Shown here: one piece after another, positions 35,182-46,525 of the stretch
Layout of the letters: every line of letters starts with the position of its first letter
Position numbering within the stretch: the stretch's first letter is position 1
Assembly: GCF_001421715.1 (NCBI RefSeq)
Contig: NZ_LMKP01000034.1
Coordinates: 230 to 64,229, forward strand
Direction: 5' to 3'
Source: Sphingomonas sp. Leaf22
Lineage (GTDB): Bacteria > Pseudomonadota > Alphaproteobacteria > Sphingomonadales > Sphingomonadaceae
Length of the DNA stretch: 64,000 nucleotides
The notes under the pieces: model-generated
What the model saw: only the letters and a program-made list of their open reading frames with translations
Databases searched by the model: none
Told to the model about the DNA's origin: nothing
Made by a program: the position numbers and the translations under genes

Positions 35182-35652
35182 TCAGCCGAGCGGAACGTTG
35201 ACCAGCGCGTCGATCGCCCCTTGCAGGATATAGGCGGCAGCGAGCTTGTCGACGCGTTCGGCGCGTTTGGCGCGGCTGAGATCTTCGGCGATCATCTGCC
35301 GTTCGACCGCGACCGTCGACCAGCGTTCGTCCCACAGGAAGATCGGCAGGCCGCTATCGTCGAGATTGCGGGCGAATGCCCGGATCGACTGCGTTCGCGG
35401 CGAATCGGTGCCGTCCATGTTGAGCGGCAGGCCGACGACGATGCCGCGCACCGATTGCTGGCGGATCAGGGTCGTCAGCTGCGCCTTGTCGGCGGTGAAT
35501 TTGGTCCGGTTGATCAGGATCGCCGGGCTGGCGAAGCTCCATCCGGCATCGCACAGCGCGGTGCCGATCGTCTTGGTCCCGACATCGAGGCCGATCAGCC
35601 GGCCACCTTCGGGCAGCGCGTCGCGAAAGACGGCGCGGTTTTCGGTAATCAT
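35182..35652 (-). CDS. ruvX: RuvX/YqgF Holliday-junction resolvase-like protein
   Basis: The 156-residue protein has the YqgF RNase H-like signature [29 protein letters not shown] and [14 protein letters not shown]. Members process 16S rRNA ends or resolve junctions. The ATG at 35652 overlaps the upstream stop as ATGA and has GGGAGAG before it; a GTG at 35664 is less likely. Confidence 0.92.
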   Translation of the reverse strand: MITENRAVFRDALPEGGRLIGLDVGTKTIGTALCDAGWSFASPAILINRTKFTADKAQLTTLIRQQSVRGIVVGLPLNMDGTDSPRTQSIRAFARNLDDSGLPIFLWDERWSTVAVERQMIAEDLSRAKRAERVDKLAAAYILQGAIDALVNVPLG

Positions 35653-36758
35653 CGTCTCTCCCACGCCGCCAGCCGGCGCAGGGCGTCGGCGCGGACATTC
35701 GCCCAGAACAGGCTGTAGTCATACACGTGCCAGTTGTTGCCCGGCAGCACATAGGGGCCGAGATCGGGCGGGCTGTCGCCGATCAGCAGGAAACCGCGTT
35801 CGTCGCAACGGGCGGGGACCAGCCCTGGCGTGATCGTCGCGTCGGCCAGTTCCTTGTCGGGGATCAGCGTGCCGCGATTGGCGCTGGCGGGTGCGGCAGC
35901 GTTGGCGGTGCCGGTCAGCGGGTTGGTACACACCATCGGCGTGCCGCTGCGCGGACGTCCGTCGAACCCGGTCGATGCGTCATATCGCTCGACGATCAGT
36001 GCCGGGTCGGCGGGTTCGGCGAAGCTTTGCCACGACAGCAGACAGCGCGCCTGATCGGCGGTGGTGCATTCGGGCAGGCCGAGCGCGGTCAGGTCGGTCG
36101 CCTTCGATACCGGCCAGCCGACGACATAGGCGGCGACAATGCGGCGGGCGAGCGGGGTGCCGGCAACCTTCTCCCGCAGCAGTCGCGTCAGGTGCAGCGC
36201 GCCCTGGCTGTGGCCGGCGAGGATGATCGGGCGCTTCGGATCGGCTTCGGCGACGAACGTATCGAACGCCGCCGCGACGTCGCGATAGGCGAGGTCGAGC
36301 GCCTGCGTGGCTGCGGCGTCACCGGTCAGGAAGGCACCGAACGCCGCTTGACGATAGCGCGGTGCCCAGACGCGACCGGCGGCGCTGAACGCGCTGGCCT
36401 GTCCGCGCAGGAACACCTGCGCCCGTCCGTTCGATTCGCGATCGTCGAGCGCGGCGTTCCAGCGATCGGTGCCGACGAACGAGGTCGGATGAACGAAGAA
36501 GATTTCGGCATTGCCCGGTGCCGTCGGTGCGATTCCCTGCGGCAGCCAGTCGACCGGCGTATCGGTCAGTCCCGGCCGGGCGAACCACAGGGTGCGGTCG
36601 GCATAGGCGTTGGCCGGCATCGCCGGTTCGGCGCGGAACGCGACACCCGGGACCATCGCCCGGCGCAGCAGGTCATTGCCGAACAGGCGAAAGGCGAACA
36701 GCGCGGCGATCGCCAGCACGATCAGCGCCGCCACCAGATACAGGAATTTGCGCGCCAA
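35649..36758 (-). CDS. DUF3089 alpha/beta-hydrolase-like membrane-anchored protein
   Basis: The 369-residue protein begins with one membrane segment ([19 protein letters not shown]) and carries a DUF3089 domain: [20 protein letters not shown], the nucleophile elbow [10 protein letters not shown] and [12 protein letters not shown] near the end. It is likely a periplasmic hydrolase of unknown substrate. The start is a TTG at 36758 with GGAG seven bases upstream, giving a family-like MARKFLY N-terminus; the upstream in-frame TTG at 36812 is less likely. Confidence 0.82.
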   Translation of the reverse strand: MARKFLYLVAALIVLAIAALFAFRLFGNDLLRRAMVPGVAFRAEPAMPANAYADRTLWFARPGLTDTPVDWLPQGIAPTAPGNAEIFFVHPTSFVGTDRWNAALDDRESNGRAQVFLRGQASAFSAAGRVWAPRYRQAAFGAFLTGDAAATQALDLAYRDVAAAFDTFVAEADPKRPIILAGHSQGALHLTRLLREKVAGTPLARRIVAAYVVGWPVSKATDLTALGLPECTTADQARCLLSWQSFAEPADPALIVERYDASTGFDGRPRSGTPMVCTNPLTGTANAAAPASANRGTLIPDKELADATITPGLVPARCDERGFLLIGDSPPDLGPYVLPGNNWHVYDYSLFWANVRADALRRLAAWERR

Positions 36759-36863
36759 CCCCGTCTCCGCCGTTATCGCGGCCTTGGTGGGGGAAGCGGC
36801 GTTCCCACGCAACCGCTTTGCGGTGCTTGTGGGGGGCTCGCCGGGATGCTAGCCGCCCATGTC

Positions 36864-37151
36864 ATGTCCGTCGAACCTGCAACCGTCAAACGCGTGGCCG
36901 GCCTTGCCCGTATCGCGATCACCGATGCCGAAGCCGAAAAGCTGGCACCCGAACTCGGCAATATCCTCGGTTTTATCGAGCAACTGGGCGAGGTCGATAC
37001 CAGCGGCGTCGAACCGATGACCGCGGTCATCCCCAACCATCTGCGCCTGCGCGACGATGTCGTCACCGATGGCGATGTCCGCGACCGCGTGCTCGCCAAT
37101 GCGCCGCAGGGCGAGCATGGCTTTTTCACCGTTCCGAAAGTGATCGAATAG
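36864..37151 (+). CDS. gatC: Asp-tRNA(Asn)/Glu-tRNA(Gln) amidotransferase subunit C
   Basis: The 95-residue GatC starts [17 protein letters not shown] and shows [20 protein letters not shown], the family core, and FFTVPKVIE at the end. It stabilises GatA-GatB. Its stop shares one base with the gatA GTG start (37149-37153). The complex implies that Gln-tRNA, and perhaps Asn-tRNA, is made by transamidation in this organism. Confidence 0.95.
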   Translation: MSVEPATVKRVAGLARIAITDAEAEKLAPELGNILGFIEQLGEVDTSGVEPMTAVIPNHLRLRDDVVTDGDVRDRVLANAPQGEHGFFTVPKVIE

Positions 37152-38632
37152 TGTCGAACCTGACCGACCTTGGCGTCGCCGCGATCCGCGACGGCGTGCG
37201 CGGCGGCGATTTTTCCGCCCGCGACGTCGCCGATGCGTTCATCGACGCGGTGGCCGCTGCGAAGCCGCTCAACGCCTTCCTTGTCGAAACTCCCGACCAT
37301 GCGCGCGCCGCTGCGAAGGCGGCCGACGATGCGCGCGCCGCCGGCGAGACGCTCAAGCCGCTTGCCGGCGTGCCGATCGGCATGAAGGACCTGTTCTGCA
37401 CGCAGGGCGTGGAGACCACGGCCGCGAGCGACATCCTGAAGGGCTTCGTGCCGCAATATGAATCCACCGTGTCGGGCAATTTGTGGAATGCCGGCGCGGG
37501 GATGCTGGGCAAGCTGAACCTCGACCAGTTCGCGATGGGGTCTTCGAACGAAACCAGTGCGTTCGGCAACGTCATCTCGCCATGGCGTCGGCCGGGCGAT
37601 ACCGCGCCGCTGGCACCGGGCGGTTCGTCGGGCGGTTCGTCGGCGGCGATCGCGGCGCGGCTGTGCCCCGCGGCGACCGGCACCGATACCGGCGGTTCGA
37701 TCCGTCAGCCGGCCGCGTTCGTCGGGATCACCGGCATCAAGCCGACCTATGGCCGCTGCTCGCGCTACGGCGTCGTCGCCTTCGCCTCGTCGCTGGACCA
37801 GGCGGGGCCGATGGCGCACGATACCCGCGACTGCGCGATCATGCTGGAGGCGATGGCCGGGTTCGATCCCAAGGATGCGACCTCGCTCGACCTGCCGGTC
37901 CCGGCATGGGAAGCGGGGCTGAACGCCGACCTGCGCGGCAAGCGCGTCGGTATCCCGAAGGAATATCGCGTCGACGGCATGCCCGCCGAGATCGAGGCGC
38001 TGTGGCAGCAGGGCATCGACTGGCTGAAGGATGCCGGCGCGGAGATCGTCGAGGTCTCGCTGCCGCACACCAGATATGCGCTGCCGGCCTATTACATCAT
38101 CGCGCCCGCAGAAGCGTCGTCGAACCTCGCACGCTATGATGGCGTGCGCTATGGTCAGCGGGTGCTGCCCGAGGGTGCCGGACTGCAGGACATGTATGCC
38201 GCGACCCGCGCCGCGGGCTTCGGCGACGAGGTGAAGCGCCGGATCATGATCGGCACCTATGTGCTGTCGGCCGGTTTCTACGACGCCTATTATACGCAGG
38301 CGCAGAAGGTGCGGACGCTGATCGCGCGCGATTTCGAAGCGGCGTTCGAACAGTGCGACGTGCTGCTGACCCCCACCGCGCCGTCGGCAGCGTTTGCGCT
38401 GGGCGAAAAGAGCGCCGATCCGATCGCGATGTATCTGAACGACGTCTTCACCGTGCCGTCATCGCTGGCGGGCCTGCCGGCGATGAGCGTGCCGGGTGGT
38501 GTCGACAAGGACGGGTTGCCGCTCGGCTTGCAGATCATCGGCAGGCCGCTCGATGAACAGGGCGTGTTGAACGCCGGGCTGGCGATCGAACAGCGGGCCG
38601 GGTTCGTCGCGCGTGCGGATAAATGGTGGTGA
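37151..38632 (+). CDS. gatA: Asp-tRNA(Asn)/Glu-tRNA(Gln) amidotransferase subunit A
   Basis: GatA is the glutaminase chain of the transamidosome. The 493-residue amidase-signature protein has the catalytic Lys in [10 protein letters not shown] and the Ser-cisSer-Lys region as [15 protein letters not shown] then [14 protein letters not shown]. It starts on GTG fused to the gatC stop. Downstream the order is interrupted by a small ORF before gatB. Confidence 0.96.
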   Translation: MSNLTDLGVAAIRDGVRGGDFSARDVADAFIDAVAAAKPLNAFLVETPDHARAAAKAADDARAAGETLKPLAGVPIGMKDLFCTQGVETTAASDILKGFVPQYESTVSGNLWNAGAGMLGKLNLDQFAMGSSNETSAFGNVISPWRRPGDTAPLAPGGSSGGSSAAIAARLCPAATGTDTGGSIRQPAAFVGITGIKPTYGRCSRYGVVAFASSLDQAGPMAHDTRDCAIMLEAMAGFDPKDATSLDLPVPAWEAGLNADLRGKRVGIPKEYRVDGMPAEIEALWQQGIDWLKDAGAEIVEVSLPHTRYALPAYYIIAPAEASSNLARYDGVRYGQRVLPEGAGLQDMYAATRAAGFGDEVKRRIMIGTYVLSAGFYDAYYTQAQKVRTLIARDFEAAFEQCDVLLTPTAPSAAFALGEKSADPIAMYLNDVFTVPSSLAGLPAMSVPGGVDKDGLPLGLQIIGRPLDEQGVLNAGLAIEQRAGFVARADKWW

Positions 38633-38811
38633 GCCTGTTCGACCTGTTCGAAGCGCTTGGCGACCTTGCCGGGTTCTTCGACTGGTCGGGCAAGCGCAGG
38701 GATGATCGTCCTGCCCGCCGTCGACCCATCGATCGGCAGATGAAAACGGAACGGCGCGAACGGCATCGGCTGTTTCGACGCCCAGAACGTGGATTGAATG
38801 AGAATGACTGA
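38629..38811 (+). CDS. Possible 60-residue protein between gatA and gatB
   Basis: A GTG at 38629 overlaps the gatA stop (GTGA), and the frame ends eight bases inside gatB. The product starts with a hydrophobic/acidic helix ([18 protein letters not shown]) and continues with a very Arg-rich polar tail. It fills the otherwise empty 170-base gatA-gatB spacer and is coupled at both ends. I recognise no family, and short Arg-rich frames also arise by chance in such GC-rich DNA. Confidence 0.4.
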   Translation: MSLFDLFEALGDLAGFFDWSGKRRDDRPARRRPIDRQMKTERRERHRLFRRPERGLNEND

Positions 38812-40288
38812 GTCCACCTATCGCATCCGTGGCGCGACCGGCGACTGGGAGGTCGTGATCGGCCTCGAAGTCCATGCCCAGGTCACGTCGAATGCCAAGC
38901 TGTTCTCCGGCGCGGCGACCGCGTTCGGTGCCGAGCCGAATACGCAGGTGTCGCTGGTCGACGCGGCGATGCCGGGCATGTTGCCGACGCCGAATCGCGA
39001 ATGCATCCGGCAGGCGGTGCGGACCGGGATGGCGATCGATGCGGTCATCAACAAATGGTCGCGCTTCGACCGCAAGAATTATTTCTACGCCGATCTGCCG
39101 CAGGGCTATCAGATCAGCCAGCTCTACCACCCGCTGGTCGGCGAGGGGTCGGTCACGGTCGTGCTCGACGAAAAGAATCCCGACAGCCCGACCAAAACGA
39201 TCGGCGTCGAGCGCATCCATGTCGAGCAGGATGCCGGCAAGCTGATGCATGACCAGCATCCCACCCGGTCCTATGTCGACCTCAATCGCTCGGGCGTGGC
39301 GCTGATGGAAATCGTCAGCCGTCCCGACATGCGTTCGCCAGCCGAAGCAGGGGCTTATCTGTCGAAGCTGCGAACGATCCTGCGCTATGTCGGGTCGTGC
39401 GACGGCAATATGGATCAGGGGTCGATGCGCGCCGACGTCAACGTCTCGGTCCGCCGCCCTGGCGAGGAACTGGGCACGCGGACGGAGACCAAGAACGTCA
39501 ACTCGGTTCGGTTCGTGATGGCCGCGATTGAATATGAAGCGAACCGGCAGGTCGCGGTGATCGAGGATGGCGGCCGCATCGTGCAGGAAACCCGCCTGTT
39601 CGATCCGGACAAGGGCGTGACCCGGTCGATGCGGTCGAAGGAAGACGCGCATGATTATCGCTACTTCCCCGACCCCGACCTGCTGCCGCTCGAACTCGAC
39701 GATGCGTTTCTCGACGAATGCCGTGCGAGCCTGCCCGAACTGCCCGATGCCAAGCGCAATCGCTATGAAGGCGAATTGGGCCTGTCGGCGTACAACGCCG
39801 CCGTACTGACCGCCGAGGTCGAAACGGCGCGCTGGTTCGAGGCGCTGCTGGCCGAATGCGGTTCGGACGTACCGGCAAAGTCCGCCGCCAACTGGTTGAT
39901 TTCGGACCTGTACGGGGCGCTGAACCGGTTGGGCAAGGGCATCGTCGACAGCCCGGTTTCGCCGGCACAGGGGGCGGAATTGCTGAAGCTGGTCGCCGAC
40001 GGCACGCTGTCGGGCACGCTGTCGAAGCAGGTGTTCGAAATCATGCTCGAAACCGGGCAGGGGGCGAACGCGATCGTCGAGGAACGCGGCCTCAAGCAGA
40101 CCAGCGATACCGGCGCGATCGAAGCGGTGATCGCCGAGGTCATGGAAAAGAATGCCGACAAGGTCGCCGACTATCGCGCCGGCAAGGACAAGCTGTTCGG
40201 CTTCTTCGTCGGTCAGACGATGAAGGCGATGGGCGGCAAGGCGAATCCGGGTGTGGTCAACGATCTGTTGAAGAAGGCGCTGGGATGA
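38804..40288 (+). CDS. gatB: Asp-tRNA(Asn)/Glu-tRNA(Gln) amidotransferase subunit B
   Basis: GatB binds and phosphorylates the misacylated tRNA. The 494-residue protein has [24 protein letters not shown], the [15 protein letters not shown] block and the C-terminal YqeY-like domain ending [14 protein letters not shown]. The start at 38804 gives the family-like MTESTYRI; an ATG two codons earlier (38798) has a somewhat better-placed GGA. Confidence 0.96.
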   Translation: MTESTYRIRGATGDWEVVIGLEVHAQVTSNAKLFSGAATAFGAEPNTQVSLVDAAMPGMLPTPNRECIRQAVRTGMAIDAVINKWSRFDRKNYFYADLPQGYQISQLYHPLVGEGSVTVVLDEKNPDSPTKTIGVERIHVEQDAGKLMHDQHPTRSYVDLNRSGVALMEIVSRPDMRSPAEAGAYLSKLRTILRYVGSCDGNMDQGSMRADVNVSVRRPGEELGTRTETKNVNSVRFVMAAIEYEANRQVAVIEDGGRIVQETRLFDPDKGVTRSMRSKEDAHDYRYFPDPDLLPLELDDAFLDECRASLPELPDAKRNRYEGELGLSAYNAAVLTAEVETARWFEALLAECGSDVPAKSAANWLISDLYGALNRLGKGIVDSPVSPAQGAELLKLVADGTLSGTLSKQVFEIMLETGQGANAIVEERGLKQTSDTGAIEAVIAEVMEKNADKVADYRAGKDKLFGFFVGQTMKAMGGKANPGVVNDLLKKALG

Positions 40289-40914
40289 TGCGAACGATGC
40301 GACGCGCGCTGCTGGTGGCGCTGGCATGGGCAGGACCTGCGCTGGCACAGGCACCGGTTGCGGCACCGGCCGAAACGCCGCTGCCACGCGTCGCGATCGT
40401 CACGACGGCGGGGACGCTGGTCGTCGAGGTGGAGACGAAGCGCGCGCCGATCACCGCCGCCAATTTCCTGCGCTATGTCGATCAGAAGCGGCTCGACGGC
40501 GTCAGCTTCTACCGCATCGTCAAGGTCGGCCCCGAGTTCGGCTTCGTCCAGTTCGGCCCCCACACCGACGCGAAACGGTATCTCCCGCCGATCAAGCACG
40601 AACCGACGACGCAGACCGGTCTCTCGCACACCGATGGTACGCTATCGGTCGCGCGACTCGGCGTCGGAACGGCGCGGGGTGAGTTCACGATTTCGGTTGG
40701 AGACCAGCGGCGTTCGCTCGATGCCGCACCCGGCGTACCGGCCGACGGGCAAGGCTATGCAGCCTTCGCGCGGATCGTCGAGGGGCGCGATGTCCTGACG
40801 AAGATACTCGATACGCCGGTCGATCCGGCCAAGGCGACCAATGGCGCGTTCAAGGGCGAAATGCCCGCCGCGCCGGTGAAGGTCATCACCGCGCGGCGGG
40901 TCGTTTCGCGCTGA
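40285..40914 (+). CDS. Exported cyclophilin-type peptidyl-prolyl isomerase
   Basis: The 209-residue protein has a signal peptide ([14 protein letters not shown]). A cyclophilin core follows: [44 protein letters not shown] and [15 protein letters not shown]. It should catalyse proline isomerisation in periplasmic proteins. Some active-site residues differ from classical PpiA (HFQFGPHTD-like region in place of QGGD), so activity may be weak. Its start overlaps the gatB stop as ATGA. Confidence 0.85.
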   Translation: MMRTMRRALLVALAWAGPALAQAPVAAPAETPLPRVAIVTTAGTLVVEVETKRAPITAANFLRYVDQKRLDGVSFYRIVKVGPEFGFVQFGPHTDAKRYLPPIKHEPTTQTGLSHTDGTLSVARLGVGTARGEFTISVGDQRRSLDAAPGVPADGQGYAAFARIVEGRDVLTKILDTPVDPAKATNGAFKGEMPAAPVKVITARRVVSR

Positions 40915-40915
40915 C

Positions 40916-41134
40916 CTATTGGCCGTCGCCTTCCTGATTGCGGACGACGCCGCCCGACCCGCCGGCGCTGTCGGGTGAGACGGTCGGTTCGGTCGGTGAC
41001 GTGGTTCCGGCGTAGGTACCGCCCCGTTCGACGTCGCCGTTGACGGTGTCGACCGCCTTTTCGATGTCGCTGCGGCGATCGGTGTCGCCTTCTGGCGGGC
41101 TATCGGGATGGCTGCTGCGATCGCGGTCGCTCAT
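40916..41134 (-). CDS. Small acidic disordered protein
   Basis: The 72-residue protein (start MSDRDRSSHPDSPP) is hydrophilic and rich in Asp, Gly, Ser, Pro and Thr, with SDIEKAVDTVNGDVERGG as the only helix-like segment. It looks intrinsically disordered. It follows the Pro-rich gene by one base on the same strand. I know no function. An in-frame ATG at 41146 inside the upstream gene is less likely. Confidence 0.55.
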   Translation of the reverse strand: MSDRDRSSHPDSPPEGDTDRRSDIEKAVDTVNGDVERGGTYAGTTSPTEPTVSPDSAGGSGGVVRNQEGDGQ

Positions 41135-41135
41135 G

Positions 41136-41366
41136 TCAGTTCCCATCCATTACGGGTTGCCCGGGTACCGGCGTCACGCCGGGGTCGCCGCCAGGCATGG
41201 GGGAGGGCACGTCGATGTCGGGGCCAGGCACGTCGATTTCCGGCGGCGGGGCGGTCGGTTGTCCCGGCTCGGTTTGCGGTGCCGGATATTCGGGCGGTGG
41301 CGTGGTCGGTGCGACGCCGGGATCGGGGGCGGGAGTTTCGGCGGGAATGGGTGGTTCTACGGGCAT
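41136..41366 (-). CDS. Small proline-rich protein
   Basis: The 76-residue product is about one-third proline, with repeats such as PEIDVPGPDIDVPSPMPG, and lacks a signal peptide or membrane segment. The start at 41366 is preferred because AGGAG lies nine bases before it; 41384 would add six residues. It is paired with the acidic protein that follows. Low-complexity composition keeps confidence modest. Confidence 0.5.
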   Translation of the reverse strand: MPVEPPIPAETPAPDPGVAPTTPPPEYPAPQTEPGQPTAPPPEIDVPGPDIDVPSPMPGGDPGVTPVPGQPVMDGN

Positions 41367-41503
41367 GAACGCGCTCTCCTTCATTTCCCTCAACGCCTTC
41401 CGTGGACGCGGGTTGCGGCATCGTCGCAACTCTGCGAAGCGTGGCGACTTGCCCCGGCGTGCATGGCTGCTATAGACGCGCCCGTGCCGGCGGCGTCCGC
41501 TCG

Positions 41504-41588
<85 letters not shown>

Positions 41589-41654
41589 GTGACGCCGCCG
41601 CCCGGTCGAGGCTGGAGCCGCCCCGAATCGATTCCTTTGACGAAAGCTTCGAGA

Positions 41655-43265
41655 ATGCAGACTGTCGAGACGTTGAACGAGGGCCTGAAGCGCGCCTACA
41701 CGCTGACCATCACCGCGGCAGATATCGACTCAAAGGTCGATGCCGAGGTCAAGCGCGTTGCCCCGACCGTGAAGATGCCCGGCTTCCGCCCCGGCAAGGT
41801 GCCCACGAACCTGGTTCGCAAGATGCACGGCGAGGCGCTGGCGCAGGACGCGCTCAACAGCTCGATCCAGGACGGCATCCAGACGCTGATCGCCGAACAG
41901 AAGCTGCGCCCGGCCACTGCCCCGCAGGTGTCGCTGGACGGCACCTATGCGCCCGGTCAGGACGCGGCGGTCACGGTTTCGCTGGAAGTCCTGCCCGACG
42001 TGCCGGCCCCGGCGATCGACGGGCTGACGCTGGAGCGCCTCACCGTTCCCGCCGACGAAGCGGTAGTCGATCAGCAGATCGAGCAGCTCGCCAGCAACAA
42101 CAAGCGCCATGACGACGCCGAGGAAGGCCATGAAGCCGCGACCGGCGATCTGGTCGTGATGGATTTCGTCGGCAAGGTCGACGACGTCGCGTTCGACGGC
42201 GGCACCGGCGAAGGCATGGCGATCGAGATCGGATCGGGTCGTTTGATCCCCGGCTTCGAAGACCAGTTGGTCGGCGTGAAGAAGGGCGACGAAAAGACGA
42301 TCAATGTCACCTTCCCCGACGACTATCAGGCTGAAAACCTGAAGGGCAAGGCCGCGACCTTCGACCTGAAGATCACCGACGTGAAGGTGCCTGCCGAAGG
42401 CGGTCCGGACGACGAGTTCGCCAAGTCGCTGGGTCTCGAAAGCCTCGAGCAGCTGCGTGGCCTCATCAAGGGGCAGATCGAGCAGGAGCTCAATGGCCTG
42501 ACCCGCACGCACATGAAGCGCAAGTTGCTCGATCAGCTTGCTGCGGGCCATGATTTCGAAGTGCCGCCGTCGATGGTCGAAGCCGAGTTCGAGCAGATCT
42601 GGGCACAGCTTCAGCATGAAGCCGGCCACGAAGCCGATCCGGAAGCCGCCCGTGCCGAGCTGGAAGCCGAGCGCGAGGATTATCGCCAGATCGCCGTCCG
42701 TCGCGTCCGCCTCGGCCTGCTGCTGTCGGAAATCGGCCAGGCCAACGGCATCGAGGTCAGCCAGCAGGAAATGCAGCGCCTGATCATGCAGGCCGCGCAG
42801 CAGTACGGCCCGGAAGATCGTCAGCGCTTCATGCAGTATGTCCAGCAGGAGCCGATGGCGGCCGCCCAGCTGCGTGCCCCGCTGTATGAGGACAAGGTCG
42901 TCGACTTCCTGTTCGGCAAGGCCGAGATCACCGACCGCGAAGTGTCGCGCGAGGAACTCGAAGCCGCGATCGAGAGCGAGGAAGGCGCGGTGCCGCATGT
43001 GCACGGCCCGGATTGCGGTCATGATCACAGCCATGACCATGACCACGCTGCGCCGAAGCAGGTAACGGCCAAGGACGTCGAGCCGGCAGCGCCCGACGCG
43101 CCGGCCGAAGCCGAAGCGCCCAAGAAGAAGGCCGCGACCCGCAAGGCGCCCGCGAAGAAGGCGGACGACGCGCCGGCCGAAGCCGCCGACGCGGAAGCCG
43201 AGCCGGCACCGGCCAAGAAGCCGCGCGCCAAGAAGAAGGTCGAGACCGAAGCCGAAGAAGGCTGA
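41655..43265 (+). CDS. tig: Trigger factor with His-rich and Lys/Ala/Glu-rich C-terminal tail
   Basis: Trigger factor is the ribosome-bound chaperone. The 536-residue protein has the ribosome-binding signature GFRPGKVP (43-50), a PPIase domain around 150-245 (GDLVVMDFVGKV, IGSGRLIPGFED) and the helical C-terminal chaperone domain to about 435. The family usually ends near 430-450. Here a histidine cluster (HVHGPDCGHDHSHDHDH, 448-464) and an Ala/Lys/Glu tail with KKKAATRKAPAKK and AKKPRAKKK follow. The start at 41655 is the first family-like Met. Confidence 0.95.
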   Translation: MQTVETLNEGLKRAYTLTITAADIDSKVDAEVKRVAPTVKMPGFRPGKVPTNLVRKMHGEALAQDALNSSIQDGIQTLIAEQKLRPATAPQVSLDGTYAPGQDAAVTVSLEVLPDVPAPAIDGLTLERLTVPADEAVVDQQIEQLASNNKRHDDAEEGHEAATGDLVVMDFVGKVDDVAFDGGTGEGMAIEIGSGRLIPGFEDQLVGVKKGDEKTINVTFPDDYQAENLKGKAATFDLKITDVKVPAEGGPDDEFAKSLGLESLEQLRGLIKGQIEQELNGLTRTHMKRKLLDQLAAGHDFEVPPSMVEAEFEQIWAQLQHEAGHEADPEAARAELEAEREDYRQIAVRRVRLGLLLSEIGQANGIEVSQQEMQRLIMQAAQQYGPEDRQRFMQYVQQEPMAAAQLRAPLYEDKVVDFLFGKAEITDREVSREELEAAIESEEGAVPHVHGPDCGHDHSHDHDHAAPKQVTAKDVEPAAPDAPAEAEAPKKKAATRKAPAKKADDAPAEAADAEAEPAPAKKPRAKKKVETEAEEG

Positions 43266-43297
43266 TCGCGCCCGACGCAACGGCATAACGGCATAAC

Positions 43298-43334
43298 GGC
43301 CGTCCGCTTCCCGAACGGAAGCGGGCGGCCTTTT
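43298..43334 (+). terminator. Intrinsic terminator of tig
   Basis: GGCCGTCCGCTTCC (43298-43311) pairs with GGAAGCGGGCGGCC (43317-43330), with one G-U pair, and TTTT follows. It separates tig from the glycosyltransferase gene. Just before it CGGCATAA occurs twice in tandem. Confidence 0.85.
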
Positions 43335-43383
43335 GCTGTCGGGATGCTTGCTTTCGGCGACGCGGGATGTTGTACGCCCCGGC

Positions 43384-44310
43384 ATGTCCATGACCGTCGC
43401 CGTCCTGCTGCCCTGCTATAACGAAGAAGCCGCGATCGCGGCGACCGTCGCCGAGTTCCGCGCCGCGCTGCCGCAGGCGACCGTCTATGTGTACGACAAC
43501 AACTCCACCGATCGCACGATCGAGGTCGCGCAGGCGGCCGGCGCAGTGGTGCGGACCGAGCGCCTGCAGGGCAAGGGTGCGGTCGTCCGGCGGATGTTCG
43601 CCGATATCGACGCCGATATCTATGTCATGGCGGACGGCGATGCGACCTATGACGCGGAGGCTGCCCCGCAACTGGTGGCGCGGTTGATCGACGAACAGCT
43701 CGACATGGTCGTGGGCCAGCGGGTGAGCGAGGCCGTACTGGCCTATCGGCGCGGCCACCGCTTCGGCAATGCCATGCTGACGGGCATGCTCGCCCGGTTG
43801 TTCGGCCGGAGTTTCACTGATATCCTGTCGGGATACCGGGTATTTTCGCGCCGGTTCGTCAAGAGTTTTCCGTCGCTGTCGGCCGGGTTCGAGATCGAGA
43901 CCGAGATCAGCGTCCATGCGCTCGAACTGCGCATGCCCGTCGCCGAGATCGCCACGCGCTATTTCGCCCGTCCGGAGGGATCGGCGTCGAAGCTGTCAAC
44001 CTATGGCGACGGCTTCCGCATCGCCCGCACCATCGCGACGCTTTACCGGATCGAGCGGCCCTTGTGGTTTTTCGGTGCGATCGGGCTGGCGCTGGCGGTG
44101 CTGGCGGTGATCCTCGCGGTGCCGCTCGCCATCACCTATGCCCGGACCGGACTGGTGCCGCGCTTTCCGACCGCGATCCTTGCGACCGGCCTCGTGATCC
44201 TGGCGTCGCTGTGCCTGTTTTCGGGATTGATCCTCGATACCGTCGTACGCGGCCGGCGCGAGGTTCGGCGGCTTGCCTATCTCGCGCACCGCGCACCGGG
44301 TGGCCGCTAA
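43384..44310 (+). CDS. Family 2 glycosyltransferase, DPM1/GtrB-like
   Basis: The 308-residue protein has an N-terminal GT-A domain (VAVLLPCYNEEAAI, VYVYDNNSTDRT, the DXD-like MADGDATYDAEA and ILSGYRVFSRRF). Two C-terminal membrane helices follow, at about 222-248 and 255-280. This plan fits enzymes that move a sugar onto a polyprenyl phosphate at the inner membrane. The sugar is unknown. It lies between tig and clpP, an unusual insertion in that cluster. Confidence 0.88.
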   Translation: MSMTVAVLLPCYNEEAAIAATVAEFRAALPQATVYVYDNNSTDRTIEVAQAAGAVVRTERLQGKGAVVRRMFADIDADIYVMADGDATYDAEAAPQLVARLIDEQLDMVVGQRVSEAVLAYRRGHRFGNAMLTGMLARLFGRSFTDILSGYRVFSRRFVKSFPSLSAGFEIETEISVHALELRMPVAEIATRYFARPEGSASKLSTYGDGFRIARTIATLYRIERPLWFFGAIGLALAVLAVILAVPLAITYARTGLVPRFPTAILATGLVILASLCLFSGLILDTVVRGRREVRRLAYLAHRAPGGR

Positions 44311-44403
44311 CCATCTTTCCGGGTGCGCTGCGGCGGGGTAGCCTCTTGCGTCGCCTTCCGCGAGCGCCGATGTAGGGGTCGAAATCTACTCAGCGGGAAC
44401 CCA

Positions 44404-45033
44404 ATGCAGGATATTCACGACGGCCTCGTCCCTATCGTCATCGAACAGTCGAGCCGCGGCGAGCGCAGCTTCGACATCTATTCGCGCCTGTTGCGCGAAC
44501 GCATCGTGTTCGTGACCGGCGGCGTTGAGGATCACATGGCCTCGCTGATCACCGCCCAGCTGCTGTTCCTCGAATCGGAAAATCCGAAGAAGGACATCTG
44601 GATGTACATCAACTCGCCGGGCGGCGTGGTGACGGCCGGCATGGCGATCCACGACACCATGCAGTATATCCGCCCGCGCGTCGGCACGGTCTGCATCGGA
44701 CAGGCGGCGTCGATGGGCAGCTTCCTGCTGGCGTCGGGGGAACCCGGTATGCGGGTCGCCCTGACCAACGCACGCATCATGATCCACCAGCCGTCGGGTG
44801 GCGCGCAGGGCATGGCGTCGGACATCGAGATCCAGGCCAAGGAAATCCTGCGTATCCGTCGCCGGATGAACGACCTGTACGCCAAATACACCGGCAAGCC
44901 GCTGGACGTGATCGAACGGGCGATGGACCGCGACACCTTCCTCGAAGCGGATGAGGCGCGGGAATTCGGGCTGGTCGACCAGGTGTTCGACAAGCGTCCG
45001 GGTGCGCCCGAGGAAGCAACCCCGGCAGCCTGA
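44404..45033 (+). CDS. clpP: ATP-dependent Clp protease proteolytic subunit
   Basis: ClpP forms the serine-protease barrel used by ClpX. The 209-residue protein has the triad S103 ([11 protein letters not shown]), H128 ([11 protein letters not shown]) and D177 (MDRDTFL). Recognisable blocks include [18 protein letters not shown] and [14 protein letters not shown]. The N-terminus ([15 protein letters not shown]) has a short propeptide-like part. A GC hairpin follows the gene. Confidence 0.96.
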   Translation: MQDIHDGLVPIVIEQSSRGERSFDIYSRLLRERIVFVTGGVEDHMASLITAQLLFLESENPKKDIWMYINSPGGVVTAGMAIHDTMQYIRPRVGTVCIGQAASMGSFLLASGEPGMRVALTNARIMIHQPSGGAQGMASDIEIQAKEILRIRRRMNDLYAKYTGKPLDVIERAMDRDTFLEADEAREFGLVDQVFDKRPGAPEEATPAA

Positions 45034-45042
45034 AGCGGATCG

Positions 45043-45075
45043 TCCGACCGCGCCTCAACCGGCGGCGCGGTCGGA
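45043..45075 (+). terminator. Hairpin after clpP
   Basis: TCCGACCGCGCC (45043-45054) pairs exactly with GGCGCGGTCGGA (45064-45075). The following TAAAGTTTTA is only a weak U-tract, so termination may be partial and clpX may receive some read-through. Confidence 0.55.
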
Positions 45076-45090
45076 TAAAGTTTTAAGGCA

Positions 45091-45118
45091 TTGCCGGATA
45101 TGTGCCTGTGTGTATCCT
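45091..45118 (+). promoter_or_regulatory. Candidate promoter of clpX
   Basis: TTGCCG (45091-45096), a 16-base spacer and TATCCT (45113-45118) form a plausible sigma-70 promoter 44 bases before the clpX ATG. Position after the clpP hairpin supports separate clpX transcription. Confidence 0.4.
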
Positions 45119-45162
45119 GACAGGCGGCAAGACGCGCCACGGCGGCGCGGGAGATGATTTGA

Positions 45163-46428
<1,266 letters not shown>

Positions 46429-46451
46429 GCTGCCGACCCTGTAATGACAGG

Positions 46452-46480
46452 CGGGCGTCGGGTAACCGGCGCCCGTTTCG
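46452..46480 (+). terminator. Terminator after clpX
   Basis: CGGGCG (46452-46457) pairs with CGCCCG (46470-46475), with a small inner CGG/CCG stem, and TTTCGTTT follows. It separates clpX from the HAD gene. Confidence 0.6.
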
Positions 46481-46525
46481 TTTCCGGGCTTTCGGCGGGC
46501 GGACTCGTCCGGTATCGTTTGGGTC

